Assembly: GCA_036172665.1 (NCBI GenBank)
Contig: CM069872.1
Span: forward strand, 43,014,101 to 43,078,100
From: Prosopocoilus inquinatus
Taxonomy: Eukaryota; Arthropoda; Insecta; Coleoptera; Lucanidae
Direction: 5' to 3'
DNA: 64,000 nucleotides
Of this stretch, positions 1-12,385 are shown piece after piece. The notes beneath the pieces are model-generated. The model had not been told where the DNA came from. It ran no database searches and saw nothing but the letters and a program-made list of their open reading frames with translations. Numbering within the stretch: the stretch's first letter is position 1; each line of letters begins with the position of its first letter. Both the position numbers and the translations under genes were made by a program.

Positions 1-2922
1 TTAATCCCTATCCCCCAGTTTCACAACAAATATTTAATCAATGCTTAATTTAATAGCGTGATTAAAGCCTGTGATGTAATTGGTTATTTCAAATCTATTG
101 TTAACTTCGTCCAATGACTTTCCTTAATCAGAGAAATAAATTAATCGCTGATTAACAATTTTTTTTTTGATTTTGTATTAAACATTTTTTCCTGAAATCA
201 AAAATAAAAGAGTTAATGGAGGTACGAATTCTAGCGTAGTCACCCTGTACAGAACATAATATTTCCGAATAATAGATTCATCGGGGATATTAATGGAAGA
301 TTAGTGTGTTTTTTTAAGAAATGTTTTTAAAGATAGATCGAATATAAAAAATTAAAGCAAATACATATTATTTTATTCAACTTACCAGTAACAACAAATG
401 CCTGTTACTAATACAAGATATTGATCGAATTGCTAAAATAAAAATAAACTCCAAAATGAAAATATTTAGTTTATACAATAAAAATACTTCAAAAATAAAA
501 ATAATTCAAATGGGAAAAACGGGTATCACGAAAAGACGAATTTGAAATAAAACCACGAAAGTGACACACCTAACGTATCAATCGAACAGTAAGAGTCAAC
601 ATAAAACTGGAGACGTTGCATTAGTATAGCAAATATATGAGCGGGCTGCGCCGCACACTTCTACTAGTACTCTGATGCATAAAAAATTCCTCTCTCTGCT
701 CATAACGTATACAGGAGATTGAAAGAGCAACTACGGCAAATCAAAGTAAAGCTTTTTTCTTAATTCGCTTTTGACCTAATAATAATAGATTTTTCTTACG
801 AATACACGATCCTTTTTTTAATTTTTAATTAATAAAAAAAATTTACAGACTAAAACTTTGGCATTAAATAAATTCTACATTTATCAAAATTACGCCAACT
901 TGCTTTTTGGTTTTATTTTAATTAGTCAGCGGCTCTCAACATTATGAGCAGCTGCAGTTTTTAGACATTAATTAGTACTATTACTATTATTATTACTATT
1001 TTTTTAATGTTTCTTCTAGACTAGGATCCCTACTTTTGACTGAAAGATTTCGGAAACAAGCTGTCAAATTCATCAGTTTTCCGGGCTCTGTATCATTTAC
1101 GAAATAGCAGTATACCGGCTGTTTCAAATTGAGTGTGCACTGAAGGGATCTCCTAAACCATTCGTATCCATTGACAGAATGTTTTTCCTTTTTCTTACTT
1201 CTTCTTGAGATATTAATGAAAATATAGAAAAGTCGATTTTCTTTTTTTCTTCTGTATCTCTTTTATTATAAATAATTCTGAAATTCTGATTAAACTTCCT
1301 ACAGGCACTTTTTAATTCTGCTTCGAATAGAGGTGGCAGAATTGAAGTCAAACTTATATCTTTTATTTTTCTATTCGATAGTATTTTTTTTTCCTGATTA
1401 TAATGGTATATCACACTTAATAGTTAATATTAATTTGAAACTTAAATAAAAAAGATTTTTATATGAAAATTTTATTTAATACATAATTTCAAATTTTTGG
1501 TTCATTTTTTTTATTATTCTATTCGGTAACATTTTTTTCTGGTGATTTCAGTGATGCATAATACTCAATATCTTTTTCGCGAGGAAAGTTAAATATGACA
1601 ACTGATTCAGTTTCGTCATGATTTACTTAATACGTAAATTTATTCCTAACTACTTTTTTTTTTATTTGTTGAGTATTAACAGGGGGGATCCCGAATTTAA
1701 ATCCGGGATTGGATTCGCTAGGCACGTCATCTTGCGGCCAAGTTTTTGACCTAAAAAAAGTATTACATTATTTCGGTGCCTTTTAGATATTCCTGTACAA
1801 TAAAAATCGGTGAATTAACAAAAATGATCTACAATCATGTTCAAAAAAACAAGATCTTTTTAGCCTAATATGATGATGTTTATGTTATAAATCAGTATGT
1901 ATAAAGGAGATAATGATAGCTTCTTGCAATAGAATAAACCTTATGAATGAAAATTAGCAAAATCGCAATTCACATTTCTATTTTAATGACAATGTGATGT
2001 TTTGTTTTTTGTGTTTTTATGTTATCTCAATTCTCTCAGTTTGCTACAAAGAAATACAACAAAGAGTTTCTAATTGAATTTGTTTTTAGAAATCACATTA
2101 ATTTTAACATTCTTTTTCATTTGTTATTGCGTTTTTTTATATTCTTACATTAATCACAACATTTTTATAATTGCTTTTATGTTCTTGTTGAGAAAGATGC
2201 AAGACCTTACAAGTTATTGTCAATTGAACTCTGATTTTCAGTGCTCACAAAGATTGTGATTGGAATTTTTTGAACGTTTATTGAAACATGAAGCTCAGAG
2301 GATATTTTGAAAATTATTAAAATTAACAGAGATTACGTAGTAACAACAGTTAATGAAAAATTCAAAACTATGAATGTCTGGAGAAGAATTTCTCGAGCTG
2401 AGAAGTTCAAAATCCAAACAAACTGCGGATGTGTGTATTTGTTACAAATGGAGCTGACTAATGTTTCATGCGAATGCGATTCATAAAGTGAATAAGAAAA
2501 CTTTATAACATCATTTTGCACCGGTATTCGAGTAACATGTACTAAACAATTTCACTGTTGTTGTCAAGAAGCCAAACACAATCATTAAATACCTTACAAC
2601 ATATTTTTCTTCTTATTGTGGACGTGTGTTGTAATTTAAATTTTTATAATGAAAAAAAAGCAAATGATAAAATTTATGTGACGTGTTCGTTTTATCTTTA
2701 TCAATGTTAATAAGTGCTATAAAAAAATTCGTGAATAAAATATGTGGAATTTATTATTTACTTGTTAAAATAGCTGAGGATTAATAGAGAGCGCATTTTT
2801 GAAACTCAATATACGTATTGCTGAACTCGGAAAGTTAAAAATAACTTCACTACGCCAAATTTTGAAAGTAAATGCGAATAATACAACGACAAACGAAAAC
2901 AAAAGTCGAAAAACATCCTCAC
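1..2922. other. AT-rich region without a recognisable gene
   Basis: I see no exon chain that I can support here on either strand. The open stretches are short, AT-driven and without family similarity. If the minus-strand exon at 2923-3006 is real, its later exons should lie in this interval or beyond the left edge, and I could not identify them. A minus-strand open stretch around 1124-1414 is a weak candidate because it is lysine-rich and has no recognisable domain. A small palindrome at about 1687-1710 (gatcccgaatttaaatccgg core) is the only other structure noted. Confidence 0.5.
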
Positions 2923-3006
2923 CTTAATTTCTTCATCAAAGGGTTCCTTTTTGATCTTGAGCTTAGTCTTGGACGGTCCGATACCTTCCGCCGCACTTTT
3001 ATCCAT
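2923..3006 (-). CDS. Candidate first coding exon of an unidentified gene (partial)
   Basis: On the minus strand an ATG at 3006 opens 28 codons (MDKSAAEGIGPSKTK, then a KIKKEPFDEEIK stretch). They end exactly at a strong 5' splice site, AAG|GTGAGG, with the donor GT at 2922-2921. The peptide is charged and disordered-looking, and contains an IKKEP motif resembling a sumoylation consensus. Beyond the donor the frame turns hydrophobic and AT-driven, which fits intron sequence. The exon faces LYRM2 head to head with about 520 bp between start codons, as expected of a divergent pair. I do not recognise the protein and could not find its next exon. It could be a chance open frame beside a donor-like site. 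Confidence 0.4.
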
Positions 3007-3528
3007 GAAAATTCGAGGACGAGACTTTCGAATCAGTGCGTCGCGGCATTAATAACTCGCTTTAATTTTCCAAAGGTGTGTATTTTGAAAGTGGATCGGA
3101 TAATACTGCACACGGCTCTAAAAATCTGGCCGAACGGCGCTCTACTTCGCAGGAGCTTTGCAACAATGATGGGATTATTTTGGTAACACAAGAGAGGGGC
3201 TGTTCCCGCCAATGCGTTTAAAATAGACCGCGCATGATTACTGGCTGCGCATGCCGACTAAAACCAACCGTACTGCCAACCTAAGAAATTATATAATCAC
3301 TTGGAAACACCAGCTGACTGTATAAATATTAAAATGTGCAGCAAATAAACAACAAACACAAAGAAAACATCAAAATAATTTGAGTTTTAAACAGAATTAT
3401 AATTTAAATATTCATTTCTGATAGTATATTGGAACTGACAACGTTGGAAATAGCTTTTACCTCATACAGAGAAACCCCCCCTTTTTTTTTGTTGTTTTTA
3501 AAAGCATTTTTACTATGCAGCTAGAATT

Positions 3529-3842
3529 ATGAACAAAGCAACAAAACCTGCCTTAAATTTAAAACAGGTAGGCACTATGTTATGTTGTACGAGAAAATGT
3601 AATTAATTTTATTTTTTGAATAGTTTATGCTGAGACAGCAAGTAATAAATTTATACCGAAGAATTTTAAGAACTATCAAAGAAGTCCCCGACGAACGTTA
3701 TAGGGCAGAATTAAAAGAATGGGCCCGTAACGACTTTAAAAATAATGCGCACCACCAGGACGAAATGACCATCAAAATGATGATCACCTACGGTGAGAGA
3801 TCACTGAAGGAATTACAAACGAGTTTAGCTTTAGCAAAATAA
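3529..3842 (+). CDS. LYRM2: LYR motif-containing protein 2 (mitochondrial)
   Basis: Two exons, 3529-3567 and 3624-3842, join in phase 0 across a 56-bp GT-AG intron and give 85 residues, matching the roughly 88 residues usual for LYRM2. The N-terminal exon encodes MNKATKPALNLKQ. The second exon carries the LYR signature (INLYRRILRTIK, about residues 20-31), followed by the family hallmark pattern EWARNDFKNN and TIKMMITYG, and a C-terminal LALAK. LYR-domain proteins are small helical mitochondrial matrix proteins that bind acyl carrier protein and act in assembly of Fe-S or respiratory-chain components; LYRM2 has been tied to complex I. The start codon is the only in-frame ATG upstream of a good donor. 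Its 3' end converges on the site-2 protease gene, with only 127 bp between stop codons. Confidence 0.93.
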
Positions 3843-3969
3843 TATATTTTATGTACAAAACTTAATATAAATTTATCTAGACGCCTAACATTTCTTAATA
3901 ATTACAAAAATCATAAAACTTTATTAAAAGGCAAGAATTTTTTAACTAGAACTAAGTTGGAAGCCGTGT

Positions 3970-5490
3970 TTAAAACGAGATGTTCATCCAAACGGTATGG
4001 AGGACGAGGCAAGTGAACATCAACGTGCCGCATAAAGGTATTACAAATGAAATTAACTGCAACGTCTGCTCAGATATAAAACGCCGAGCAAACACGATTC
4101 CTAAAAGTGAATTCGAAATATGGTGACCGTCCATAGCAAGGCAAGGAATCACATTAACTACCGCCAATCCTAAAGAAAACACGATTATATACTTGCAAAT
4201 CTTCTCAACAATATCGGGAAAGTCTGTGCTAGAAAATATATAATATTTTGGTATATAAGACGACACCGTCACCGTATACAGAAGATCACCGACGTACCCC
4301 ATATAAATCACATCTTTATCAGTACAACTTATCTTAAATATATTCGTATTGTTATACAAAAGCGGTCGAATGCAATGCAAATTATTAGGGCACACCTGTA
4401 AGTGACCATCGCAAAACTTAAATGCCTGCTCTACTATAGGCCTTATTGGTAAGCAGGCGTGAGGTGGTATTTCCAATACACCATTATTCGTCTCTAAATA
4501 CTCAAAGCAGATGCTACCTGTACGATCTAATCGGCAACAATCCAGCTCCTCGTTAAAGTTACGCTTCAACGGTATGCTTTCATCCAGTGAATGTACAGCA
4601 TCCGTAGTTACACAAAATCCCGGCTTATTAAACCTCATGCTACGCAAACATTCTTGCCATGTATTTAAATCACGCACAGCGCAATCATTTATTTTAACAA
4701 TCTTGTTTCCAACGTCCAAACCTTTCGGACCTAACAAGGGGGAATAACTTGAAACATGATTAACAGTTACTCCACTGTTCGAGTGGAACAAAGGAGAAAA
4801 TAAAACTGGCAGACTTAAATAAATTAAAAATGCGATTGCGCTCAAGACGATATTATGCCAAACACCAGCGCAGAAAATCTTTAAACCCCTCCAGTGATTA
4901 AGTTTCTGCAAGTCATCTTTAGATAAACTAACAAATGCAATAGGTAAGATCAATAAAACATTTATGCCTACATTAGTTACATGTACGTCTTCCTTTACGG
5001 ACGCTATCGCATGTCCCATTTCATGAAATAAACTGGAGATAATTAACGTGGTGCTGTAATACCCCAGCTCTGATGCAGGTAAATTCACCCCCGGAATTAT
5101 CGGTTCCATCAGGTAATTCCCCATTAAATTACTCATGCTGAAGAAGCAATTAAATAAGCTGGTCATCAGCAGCAGCACTGCAATCGGCAGAGTGACTAAG
5201 CTAACATATAAACCTATTGTGAACCAGACGTTAAAAAATTTTGTATGCCCGCTACCCCATCGCACAAGCATTCTGTTGAAAGCAGTCGTCTTCCATGTTA
5301 CTTGCAAGAATTTTATTTCCAAGCCGGTGCCTTTTAAAAACTGAATGTACGGATAGTGAGCGCAGGTCTGAAACATGTTGAATTAATTAGGAAAACGACT
5401 TATTTTTGTCATTACCTTAAAAAATGTGTCGAAAAAGTATAAAACACAGTATAATATACCAATTACTATCAAGCAAGTATAAACATCCAT
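3970..5490 (-). CDS. MBTPS2: Membrane-bound transcription factor site-2 protease (S2P)
   Basis: Two minus-strand exons, 5416-5490 (MDVYTCLIVIGILYCVLYFF...) and 3970-5367, join in phase 0 over a 48-bp GT-AG intron to give 490 residues (human S2P about 519). The catalytic zinc motif HEMGH lies at about residues 140-144 within a hydrophobic helix. The second metal-ligand motif, in NVIPCLAMDGHH with Asp near residue 438, lies in the C-terminal membrane block. Between them is a PDZ-like/cysteine-rich lumenal insertion (about residues 220-400), as in animal S2P. The family cuts membrane-anchored transcription factors such as SREBP and ATF6 inside the Golgi membrane after site-1 protease. The first exon is the N-terminal membrane segment. 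The body of the gene is a single exon. Both metal-binding motifs are intact, so it is probably functional. Confidence 0.95.
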
Positions 5491-7078
5491 TCTTCTACAT
5501 TTTAAGCACTGCCTAAAATGAAATCACATTTAAATTAAATTATACAAAAGAGATAATCTTCTTGGTTGTTGACACTTTGAAATAACCTTAAAATGATATT
5601 TTGACAGGAGAGGAGACTGATTAGTTAAAATTTTTATGTTGGCTACCATTGTCGTCAGCCGGAGTGCGTTTAGAAAATTCGGCCGAGCGCGCACCAGTCA
5701 TTCACAAAGCAGGATGTTTCTTCTTTTTACTGCGGTGTTTCGTGTGTGATTTGCGCATTAGACGTGTTTATGTTAAAACATTTGGAATTGTATTTTCATT
5801 TACAAAAGTAGTAAATAACTACTAACAATGTAATATCTGCGGCGAAATATTTACAAAATTCGGTTTCCTTTACCTTCAGGAGTACGACAAAATAAATGCG
5901 CATGTGCATACATCACAAACTTTCATAAAAGTGGATAAAAGAATAGGAACAGAAGGTGTGACGTATATTTACGTCACACACCAATTGGAATGTTTACATT
6001 GAGAATCTAAACGCACTCCCGCTCCAACGAGGTAAATAAAAAGCGTTTTCCCGTTAGCTCTGAATTTTGCGCTTCAAGCACACTTAGGTTTTAAGCGCGT
6101 GACCATCATGTATAAACTTATGGGAAGTTGTCTAACTGGAACGAGCGCTTCGCACACTTTTGTGCTTTTGGGCTCGTATGGGTGCACAAATTGTGTAACG
6201 AGAAAACAATTAAAGAGAAGAGTATGGGCGCGTTAAGCCGGCGTCAGCAGCTGAGAATTTGAGTCAGCGGTGGCTGACTGTTGTATAAGTTAAGAAGAGC
6301 AGCTTTTATACAAATATACAATGCACCATAAGAACGCACAAAACAGAAAAAGATAGAGATCCCTACTGTCGTCTGCCTCTCATGGCTATGGCGCCAGCAA
6401 AGCGAGTTTTCTTCTGCTGAATGGCTTTTGTAACCCTCATCGAAAATTTGTTCCATTTTATAATAATAATAATATGTATTTGCAATTCTTAAATCATCAG
6501 TCATTTGATATGGCACAGTTTTAATTCAAGCGGGCGCCAAGATAAAATCATAACACGATTCGTACAGAGAGCGGACTTTTAAAGCGCTCCATAAAAAGGC
6601 GTCCGCTCCCACGGCATGTTTACTGATCCAAAGCAATCATCAGAAAATCATAGAGCATTCTTAAAACAGTTGTATCTGCTGACGCAGTCAATTTATTTCA
6701 ATAATCATATCGTCGCATTAAAGACAAACAAACCCAGTAGATATAATAAACTGTAGCAAAACAGAAAAAGAACCAAGCAAGCAAGCTTAGCATAGTTTTT
6801 GTCAACGCACTCATAACTCGTTAAACCTTTTATGGTTGAACCGCTCCAGCAACAGAAATCTACAGATTTGCATTAATTCAATATTTTGTTTGTGCTTGGA
6901 TTATGAAATACCAGCAAAAATTGTATTTCTCGCTCTGATTAAAACCTGTAATTGAATTAAATAATGCGAATAATGAAAATCAAGGTGGCTGACCTGACCT
7001 GACTAACTTCATTACAATAATTAAGCAACTGAGGAAGTGTCAGTACGATCAGTGCATATTTCTTAAATAAAAAGTGAT
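5491..7078. other. Intergenic region between S2P and prefoldin 3
   Basis: No gene is supported. The interval contains an inverted-repeat element at 5661-6019, annotated separately, and a small hairpin at 6569-6608 (gagcggac ... gtccgctc). The flanking genes are divergent (S2P minus, prefoldin 3 plus), so both promoters should lie here. I see no clear TATA box or Inr that I would commit to. Confidence 0.5.
5661..6019. mobile_element. MITE-like element with GGAGTGCGTTTAGA ends
   Basis: The left end reads ggagtgcgtttagaa and the right end is its complement, tctaaacgcactcc, about 359 bp apart. The interior has no coding potential and includes a local palindrome (tgtgacgtatatttacgtca, near 5958). 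The left 65 bp, including gcgcgcaccagtc and aggatgtttctt, recur in reverse orientation at 24734-24800, showing this is a dispersed family. I could not define a clean target-site duplication. Confidence 0.6.
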
Positions 7079-8272
7079 ATGGAAGTAGAAAAAAATTCAA
7101 TAGATTTAGGCGACAAGAAGTCGTACGCCGGTATACCAGAAGCGGAATTCGTAGTATGTACCCCATATTCATTTCATAATACTTAAATATGACATGTGTT
7201 TTGATTCTAACCTCAATATGTCTATTTATAAAACAGGATGATGTAGATGCTTATATGGCAAAACCGGACAATGGTAACAACGTCGATAGAGTTTTAAAGA
7301 AACTAGACGAACAGCATTCAAAATACAAATTTATGGAACTGAACTTGCTGTCAAAGAGGAAGAGACTTCGCGCTCAGATACCGGACTTGAAAAGGTCCTT
7401 GTCAATGATAGAGAAATTACAAAACCAGAAGGATGAGTTTGAGACAGAATATCTACTTAGTGAACAGGTCTTTGTCAAAGCTTTAGTACCGCCTACAAAT
7501 ACAGTCTGTCTTTGGCTAGGTGCAAATGTTATGTTAGAGTACACTCTTGAAGATGCCAAGCAACTTCTGTCACAAAATATTAGCACTGCTACGAAAAACT
7601 TAGGATATGTTGAACATGATCTTGATTTTCTAAGGTAAATTGCTTTCTTCTGTTTATGAAAACTTAACAGTTGATGATTTTATTTTCTCAGTTCCATATG
7701 TTAAAAAATAATTCAGTCTGAATTGATTCTACATATTTTTTAGTTTTAAAGCAAGAAATTTTTCTAAATTGTAGGTATGAAATGGTCTCTTTACTTTAAT
7801 TCCCCAATAGATAGTTTGAGTTCATTAAAAACGTTGATAATTAGACTATAAGTCTAATTTTTGATTAGGCCCCTACAATATGATGTTAATTTTTGACCTT
7901 CAGCCATTCCCTTGCTGAGGAAGCCCCAAATAGAACCAAAACAGCTGTCAAGGGGATGTTCAGTAGATCCACAGTCAAAACCGACTTGAAACTAATTTTG
8001 TATATTTGTGCTAAAACCTGAATGAGAAGTATGGAATTATCGAATAAACATTCACTGTGGTAGCCTGTTTCTCTCAGTTGTCACAATTTTATATTAACAT
8101 TATAATATGGGTCTTACACACATTGACAAAACAAAATAGGAGTGTTTTTTATCGTTGTACTTTATAACAATTTATAATTTTCAGAGATCAATTCACCACT
8201 ACTGAAGTAAACATGGCAAGAGTGTTCAACTGGGATGTAAAAAGACGCCAAGCAGCAAAGGCAGGAAAGTGA
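7079..8272 (+). CDS. PFDN3: Prefoldin subunit 3 (VBP1 family)
   Basis: Three exons, 7079-7153, 7237-7634 and 8185-8272, join in frame to give 186 residues (human VBP1 197). Prefoldin 3 is an alpha-type subunit of the heterohexameric cytosolic chaperone that delivers unfolded actin and tubulin to the CCT chaperonin. The sequence shows the family layout: N-terminal GIPEAEFVDDVDAYM, a long first coiled-coil helix (KYKFMELNLLSKRKRL), the beta-hairpin region (VPPTNTVCLWLGANVMLEY), and a second helix (AKQLLSQNI ... EHDLDFLRDQFTTTEVNMAR). It ends in VFNWDVKRRQ, as in VBP1. The Drosophila orthologue is known as merry-go-round. An AATAAA signal is at 8603-8608. The gene converges on MYCBP. Confidence 0.95.
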
Positions 8273-8747
8273 AAATATGAGGAAAAAAAAACTTTGCTAA
8301 TTCATTTATAAGTACTTTATTTAATTTCATATCGCAGAAAATTTAAGGCACCTCATTTATATTTGCCTGCAAGCAAAATTGAGATGGCATCGTGTTTCCT
8401 TTAATATTAATAATGCTAACATTGCATTAATATTACTTGCGATCTACATGGACCTTTGAGAAATGCATTTATGTCCTGATTTGATTGTTTACAAATGCGT
8501 TCTCATCTTTCCCTTCATTACCATGTACACAAATTTATTTCAAGCTAATAATACACCCTGTGGACGCTTTTAATTTTAAGTAACAAGTAATACATCTGAT
8601 TTAATAAAGCTATTTAAAAAAACAAAACTGCAGCTCTATGTTTATTTACAGTGAAAAGTTCATATCAAAGTAAGAACAACAAAGTTCAAATAGGATGTCA
8701 AAAAAAAAAACTGATTAAAGTAATGGAAATTATATATGTGGTCAGCG

Positions 8748-9314
8748 TTACACATCAGCAGCTGCATCAGCTGGAGGCCCTTCAGGATTTGGTTGTTCCT
8801 CTGGAGGCCTTTCAGCTGCTGCACCTTTAGCCTCACTAATTTCTTTTTCCAAAGCAGCTATTTTTTCATGGGCTTGTGATAATTGTGTTTTCAGAGAATC
8901 TATGGTTTCTCCGCCGCTTTGCAAAGCGAGTTTATTTTGAATATATCTAATATGTTAAGGAATGTTCAAGTTTATGTTTGTGAATTGATTCAAAGTGAAA
9001 CAAATGCCTGTTTGATGTTAATATTCAATACCCAATAACCACAATATAAATATTGACATTGGTTATTCAGTAACTAATAAGTTCACCTGATTTTAAACAC
9101 ATTTATGCATGAAAAGGATACGTTAACGCATCTGTTGGTTTGTCCTGTTCTTCATACAACGAAACCAGAACTTTAGTTAAAGCGTCCATTACACCAGTTT
9201 TTTCCAAATATTTTCTAAACTCCTCACGCTTGCCTTCAGACGGCTAGAAATTCCATTTTAATAGACGGAAACTTGGAGAATTATAATTACCTTGAAAGTT
9301 GTGTTTGCTGCCAT
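8748..9314 (-). CDS. MYCBP: c-Myc-binding protein homologue (AMY-1)
   Basis: Three minus-strand exons, 9291-9314, 9122-9243 and 8748-8946, splice in frame to 114 residues (human MYCBP 103). After a short MAANTTFK start, the second exon holds the conserved block REEFRKYLEKTGVMDALTKV followed by LVSLYEEQDKPTDAL, nearly identical in pattern to vertebrate MYCBP. The third exon continues with a helix (YIQNKLALQSG), a short coiled coil (TQLSQAHEKIAALEKEISEA) and a Pro/Glu/Ala-rich tail (PPEEQPNPEGPPADAAADV) that is longer than in human. The family binds the MYC N-terminus and A-kinase anchoring proteins and is found with cilia/flagella components. It is missed by simple ORF calling because every exon is short. 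It diverges from the eIF2-gamma promoter, with 555 bp between start codons. Confidence 0.92.
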
Positions 9315-9868
9315 ATTTATGTCCTATTAATAGCTATGCAAAATCGAACGACTTTTCTCTGACTGTCCTAAAAACAGAATAACCAAAGTATGGTAATGAA
9401 ACGCGGTAGTGAGAAAATGAGATGAAAATCTATTTTGATGACATTTACTGAAAATTTTTGCAAAAAAATGCGCCTTGAAAAGCGCCTACTTCCTCTATAA
9501 ATTAAAATTTATTTTCAGTAAACAACTTACTGGAAACGTTGAATTTAAAAAACCGACAAGTCGTCAATAAGGTTATAATTTACCATCGTCTAGGGATATT
9601 TCATATTTCTTTTGTTTTCAGGAATTGTTTGCACTTCTTGCAACATTGCCAGGCGAAAGATGTGAAAAGGAATTTAATAGAAAATTATTTTAAATAAATA
9701 TGTAATTGCAATAGCATGGTAGGTTTAATCTATTTCGTTAAAGGGTTAATCTGCTACACTGTTATATACATTTTTAGATATTTTAATGATTAATTTATAT
9801 GTGCGGCAACATTGCATTAATTGTCGGGTCAAGATACGTTTCCCTCCGTTTTTCCTCATTTAATAAAA

Positions 9869-12385
9869 ATGGCGTCGGCGGAAGGTTCTGGAGTGACAAT
9901 CGGTCAGCCCAATTTGCAAAAGCAAGATTTATCAAAACTCGTAAGTCTACTGCATTCATATTTGCCGATAATTGTATCTTAAAATTTTGTATGCAAAAAG
10001 CTATAAGTTGCATCCATAACCTCACTTTATTTTTAATTACAGATGTTGTCATGAATAACTTTAGTAATTGCTTTTTCTGTGTTAAAGGACGTGACTAAGC
10101 TCACCGCGCTCTCACCAGAAGTCATTAGTAGACAGGCTACTATCAATATTGGTACCATCGGACATGTAGCTCATGGTAAATCCACTGTGGTCAAAGCTAT
10201 TTCAGGTGTTCAGACTGTACGCTTCAAAAATGAGCTTGAGCGAAATATCACCATCAAATTGGGTAAGTTATAACGTAAATTGCATAAGCAATTTTTCTTT
10301 CATTGTTTATAAAGAACAAGTTACAAACGAGCAAAGATAAAGATCTCATTTATAAGTATTTCATAACTTCCATAAAGCTTTCAAGAGTTCAAATTACATG
10401 AAATATTTAAAACGCTAGAGTTATACAGTTAGGCACATACGTGAAACTCTTTTATTATTGATTTCTCAGAAAATTTATTCTATTATTTTTATTTAAATAA
10501 AGTTCCTGGATCTTCCTGCACTTAAAATACACTTTTCAAGATTTAAACATCTTTTGCTGAATATACAGATCAAAATATTTACAATATATGCAATATCTTA
10601 AATTTAGGAAGGTGCAGGATTTGAAGAATTCATTTTTCTGAGAAACTGATAATACACAAACTTCCCATGTTTCCAACTTTCTGCCAGTCACTGTATATGA
10701 ATTTTTCCAAATATGTTCCTTTAGTTAACACATATTTTAGTTAAGAATTAAAAGTGGTATTTTACATTCTGCAATGTTTTACTTCCGTTTTCAATATTCT
10801 CGGACCCAAAATGTGATCCGTTCACATCGAGCCAAACCCCCTTTGCTGTTTACATATACAAGAAATTAATTACAATAACAATTTGGATGATAATAATAAC
10901 ACAGAGTCGTAATAAATTGCAGAACGGCTTCGGTTCGATGTGAACGGGAAAGTCATAATTCCAAAAGAGGAGGGCTCAGAAGACGGTGCGTTAAACGGTG
11001 CATTCAATGGACATCGTCCAAATGGTTCATCGTCCTCAGCACTAAGAAAAAGAAAAGGTAGCAATGAATTGACAAGTGAAAGAAATACGAAAAAGCCGAG
11101 ACCAAAAGCTGACCGAGATGTTTATGCCAAAGAATACGTAGTGGAAGAGGTGCTTGGTTATAAACTGTCTGCTGGGCAGCACATGTTTCTAATAAAGTGG
11201 CAAGATTGGGATGAAGAACACAATACCTGGGAACCCCTGGAGCATCTTGAACACTCCATTCAACTCTTAGTGGACTTTGTCACCAACAGCTTGGATCAGC
11301 GTATATTGGAAATGATTAACAAAAAATTTTTAAATTTATCAGAAAATGACATTGATATGTTTATAAATAATTACATCCTTGAGGAAGGTATTCAAGCCTT
11401 ACCTTCAAAATTAAGTGTGCAATGCACTTTGCTATCTCTCATTTATAAACCACCCTCAGAAGTAGAAGTTGAGCGAATTAATAAAGGGAAAAGGGCGTTT
11501 GTTTTGCATACACTGATATTAAAAAGGGAACTGCAGTCAATAAAAATGGAAGAATGGCAAAACAAAATAAACAGTGTATCAACAGAAGCTTTAATTAAAG
11601 TTGAAAATGACGTCGATCTTGAATGCCCACCAATTGGGTTTGAGTACATAACTAATTATTTACCTACTAATGGGATAAAAATACCTACAGATCCCTTGGT
11701 GGGTTGTGTTTGTGAGACATGCACAGGTAGAGAAAAGAGCTGTTGCGGAACTCAAGATAAATACTTCCAGTACTATGGTAAGGGGCGGATTAATATGCCC
11801 CCTGGTTGTCCCATTTATGAATGCAATAAACACTGTAAGTGTGATGCAACTTGTAGAAATCGAGTTGTGCAGCATGGTCGGAAAATTCCTCTAAGCATTT
11901 TCCGCACCGATAATGGCCGTGGGTGGGGTGTAAAAACACTACGGAACATCACCAGAGGTGATTTCATCTGTGAGTACATTGGGGAAGTTATAACACACGA
12001 AGAAGCAGAACGCCGAGGTAAAATATATGATGCGGAAGGTCGGACTTACCTCTTCGATTTGGACTACAATTCCTCGGATAATCCTTACACCGTCGACGCC
12101 GGAACTTACGGAAATGTCGCTCATTTCATAAACCATTCTTGTGACCCAAATATAGGTGTTTGGGCTGTCTGGATTGATTGCATGGACCCTAATCTACCCA
12201 GACTTGGACTATTTGCTTTACGCAGCATAAATAAGGGCGATGAACTTACTTTTGATTACAAGTTTAACAATGGAGATCCCAAGTCTCCAAATAGGCAGAA
12301 AGACATTGCTGAGCAGAGGGAAAAACTTGCTGGTAAAATTCCATGCAAATGTTCTGCAAAGAAATGTAGGAGGTATTTGTTTTGA
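9869..12385 (+). CDS. Su(var)3-9: Su(var)3-9 histone H3K9 methyltransferase
   Basis: The shared exons 9869-9940 and 10088-10262 splice to a single large exon, 10923-12385, giving 569 residues. The N-terminal 82 residues are the eIF2-gamma N-terminus, including its P-loop. The specific part holds a basic linker, a chromodomain (about 152-203, [11 protein letters not shown] ... FLIKWQDWD) and a pre-SET zinc cluster (from about 342, GCVCETCTG ... [13 protein letters not shown]). A SET domain follows (about 417-545, with [16 protein letters not shown] and GDELTFDYK), then post-[13 protein letters not shown]. All catalytic and zinc-binding motifs look intact. The enzyme trimethylates H3K9 for HP1-based heterochromatin. 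The frame is open through the acceptor at 10923 without an ATG before the chromodomain linker, which supports use of the shared start. The acceptor lacks a pyrimidine tract (aataaattgcag), consistent with regulated use. Confidence 0.96.

Noticed and set aside
1687..1710. Small palindrome around gaatttaaatccggg
   Set aside because: Isolated, short, no repeat copies noticed and no gene context; likely chance in AT-rich DNA.
9795..10098. Overlapping frames on both strands across the first eIF2-gamma exon
   Set aside because: Shadows and read-through of eIF2-gamma exon 1 and its intron.
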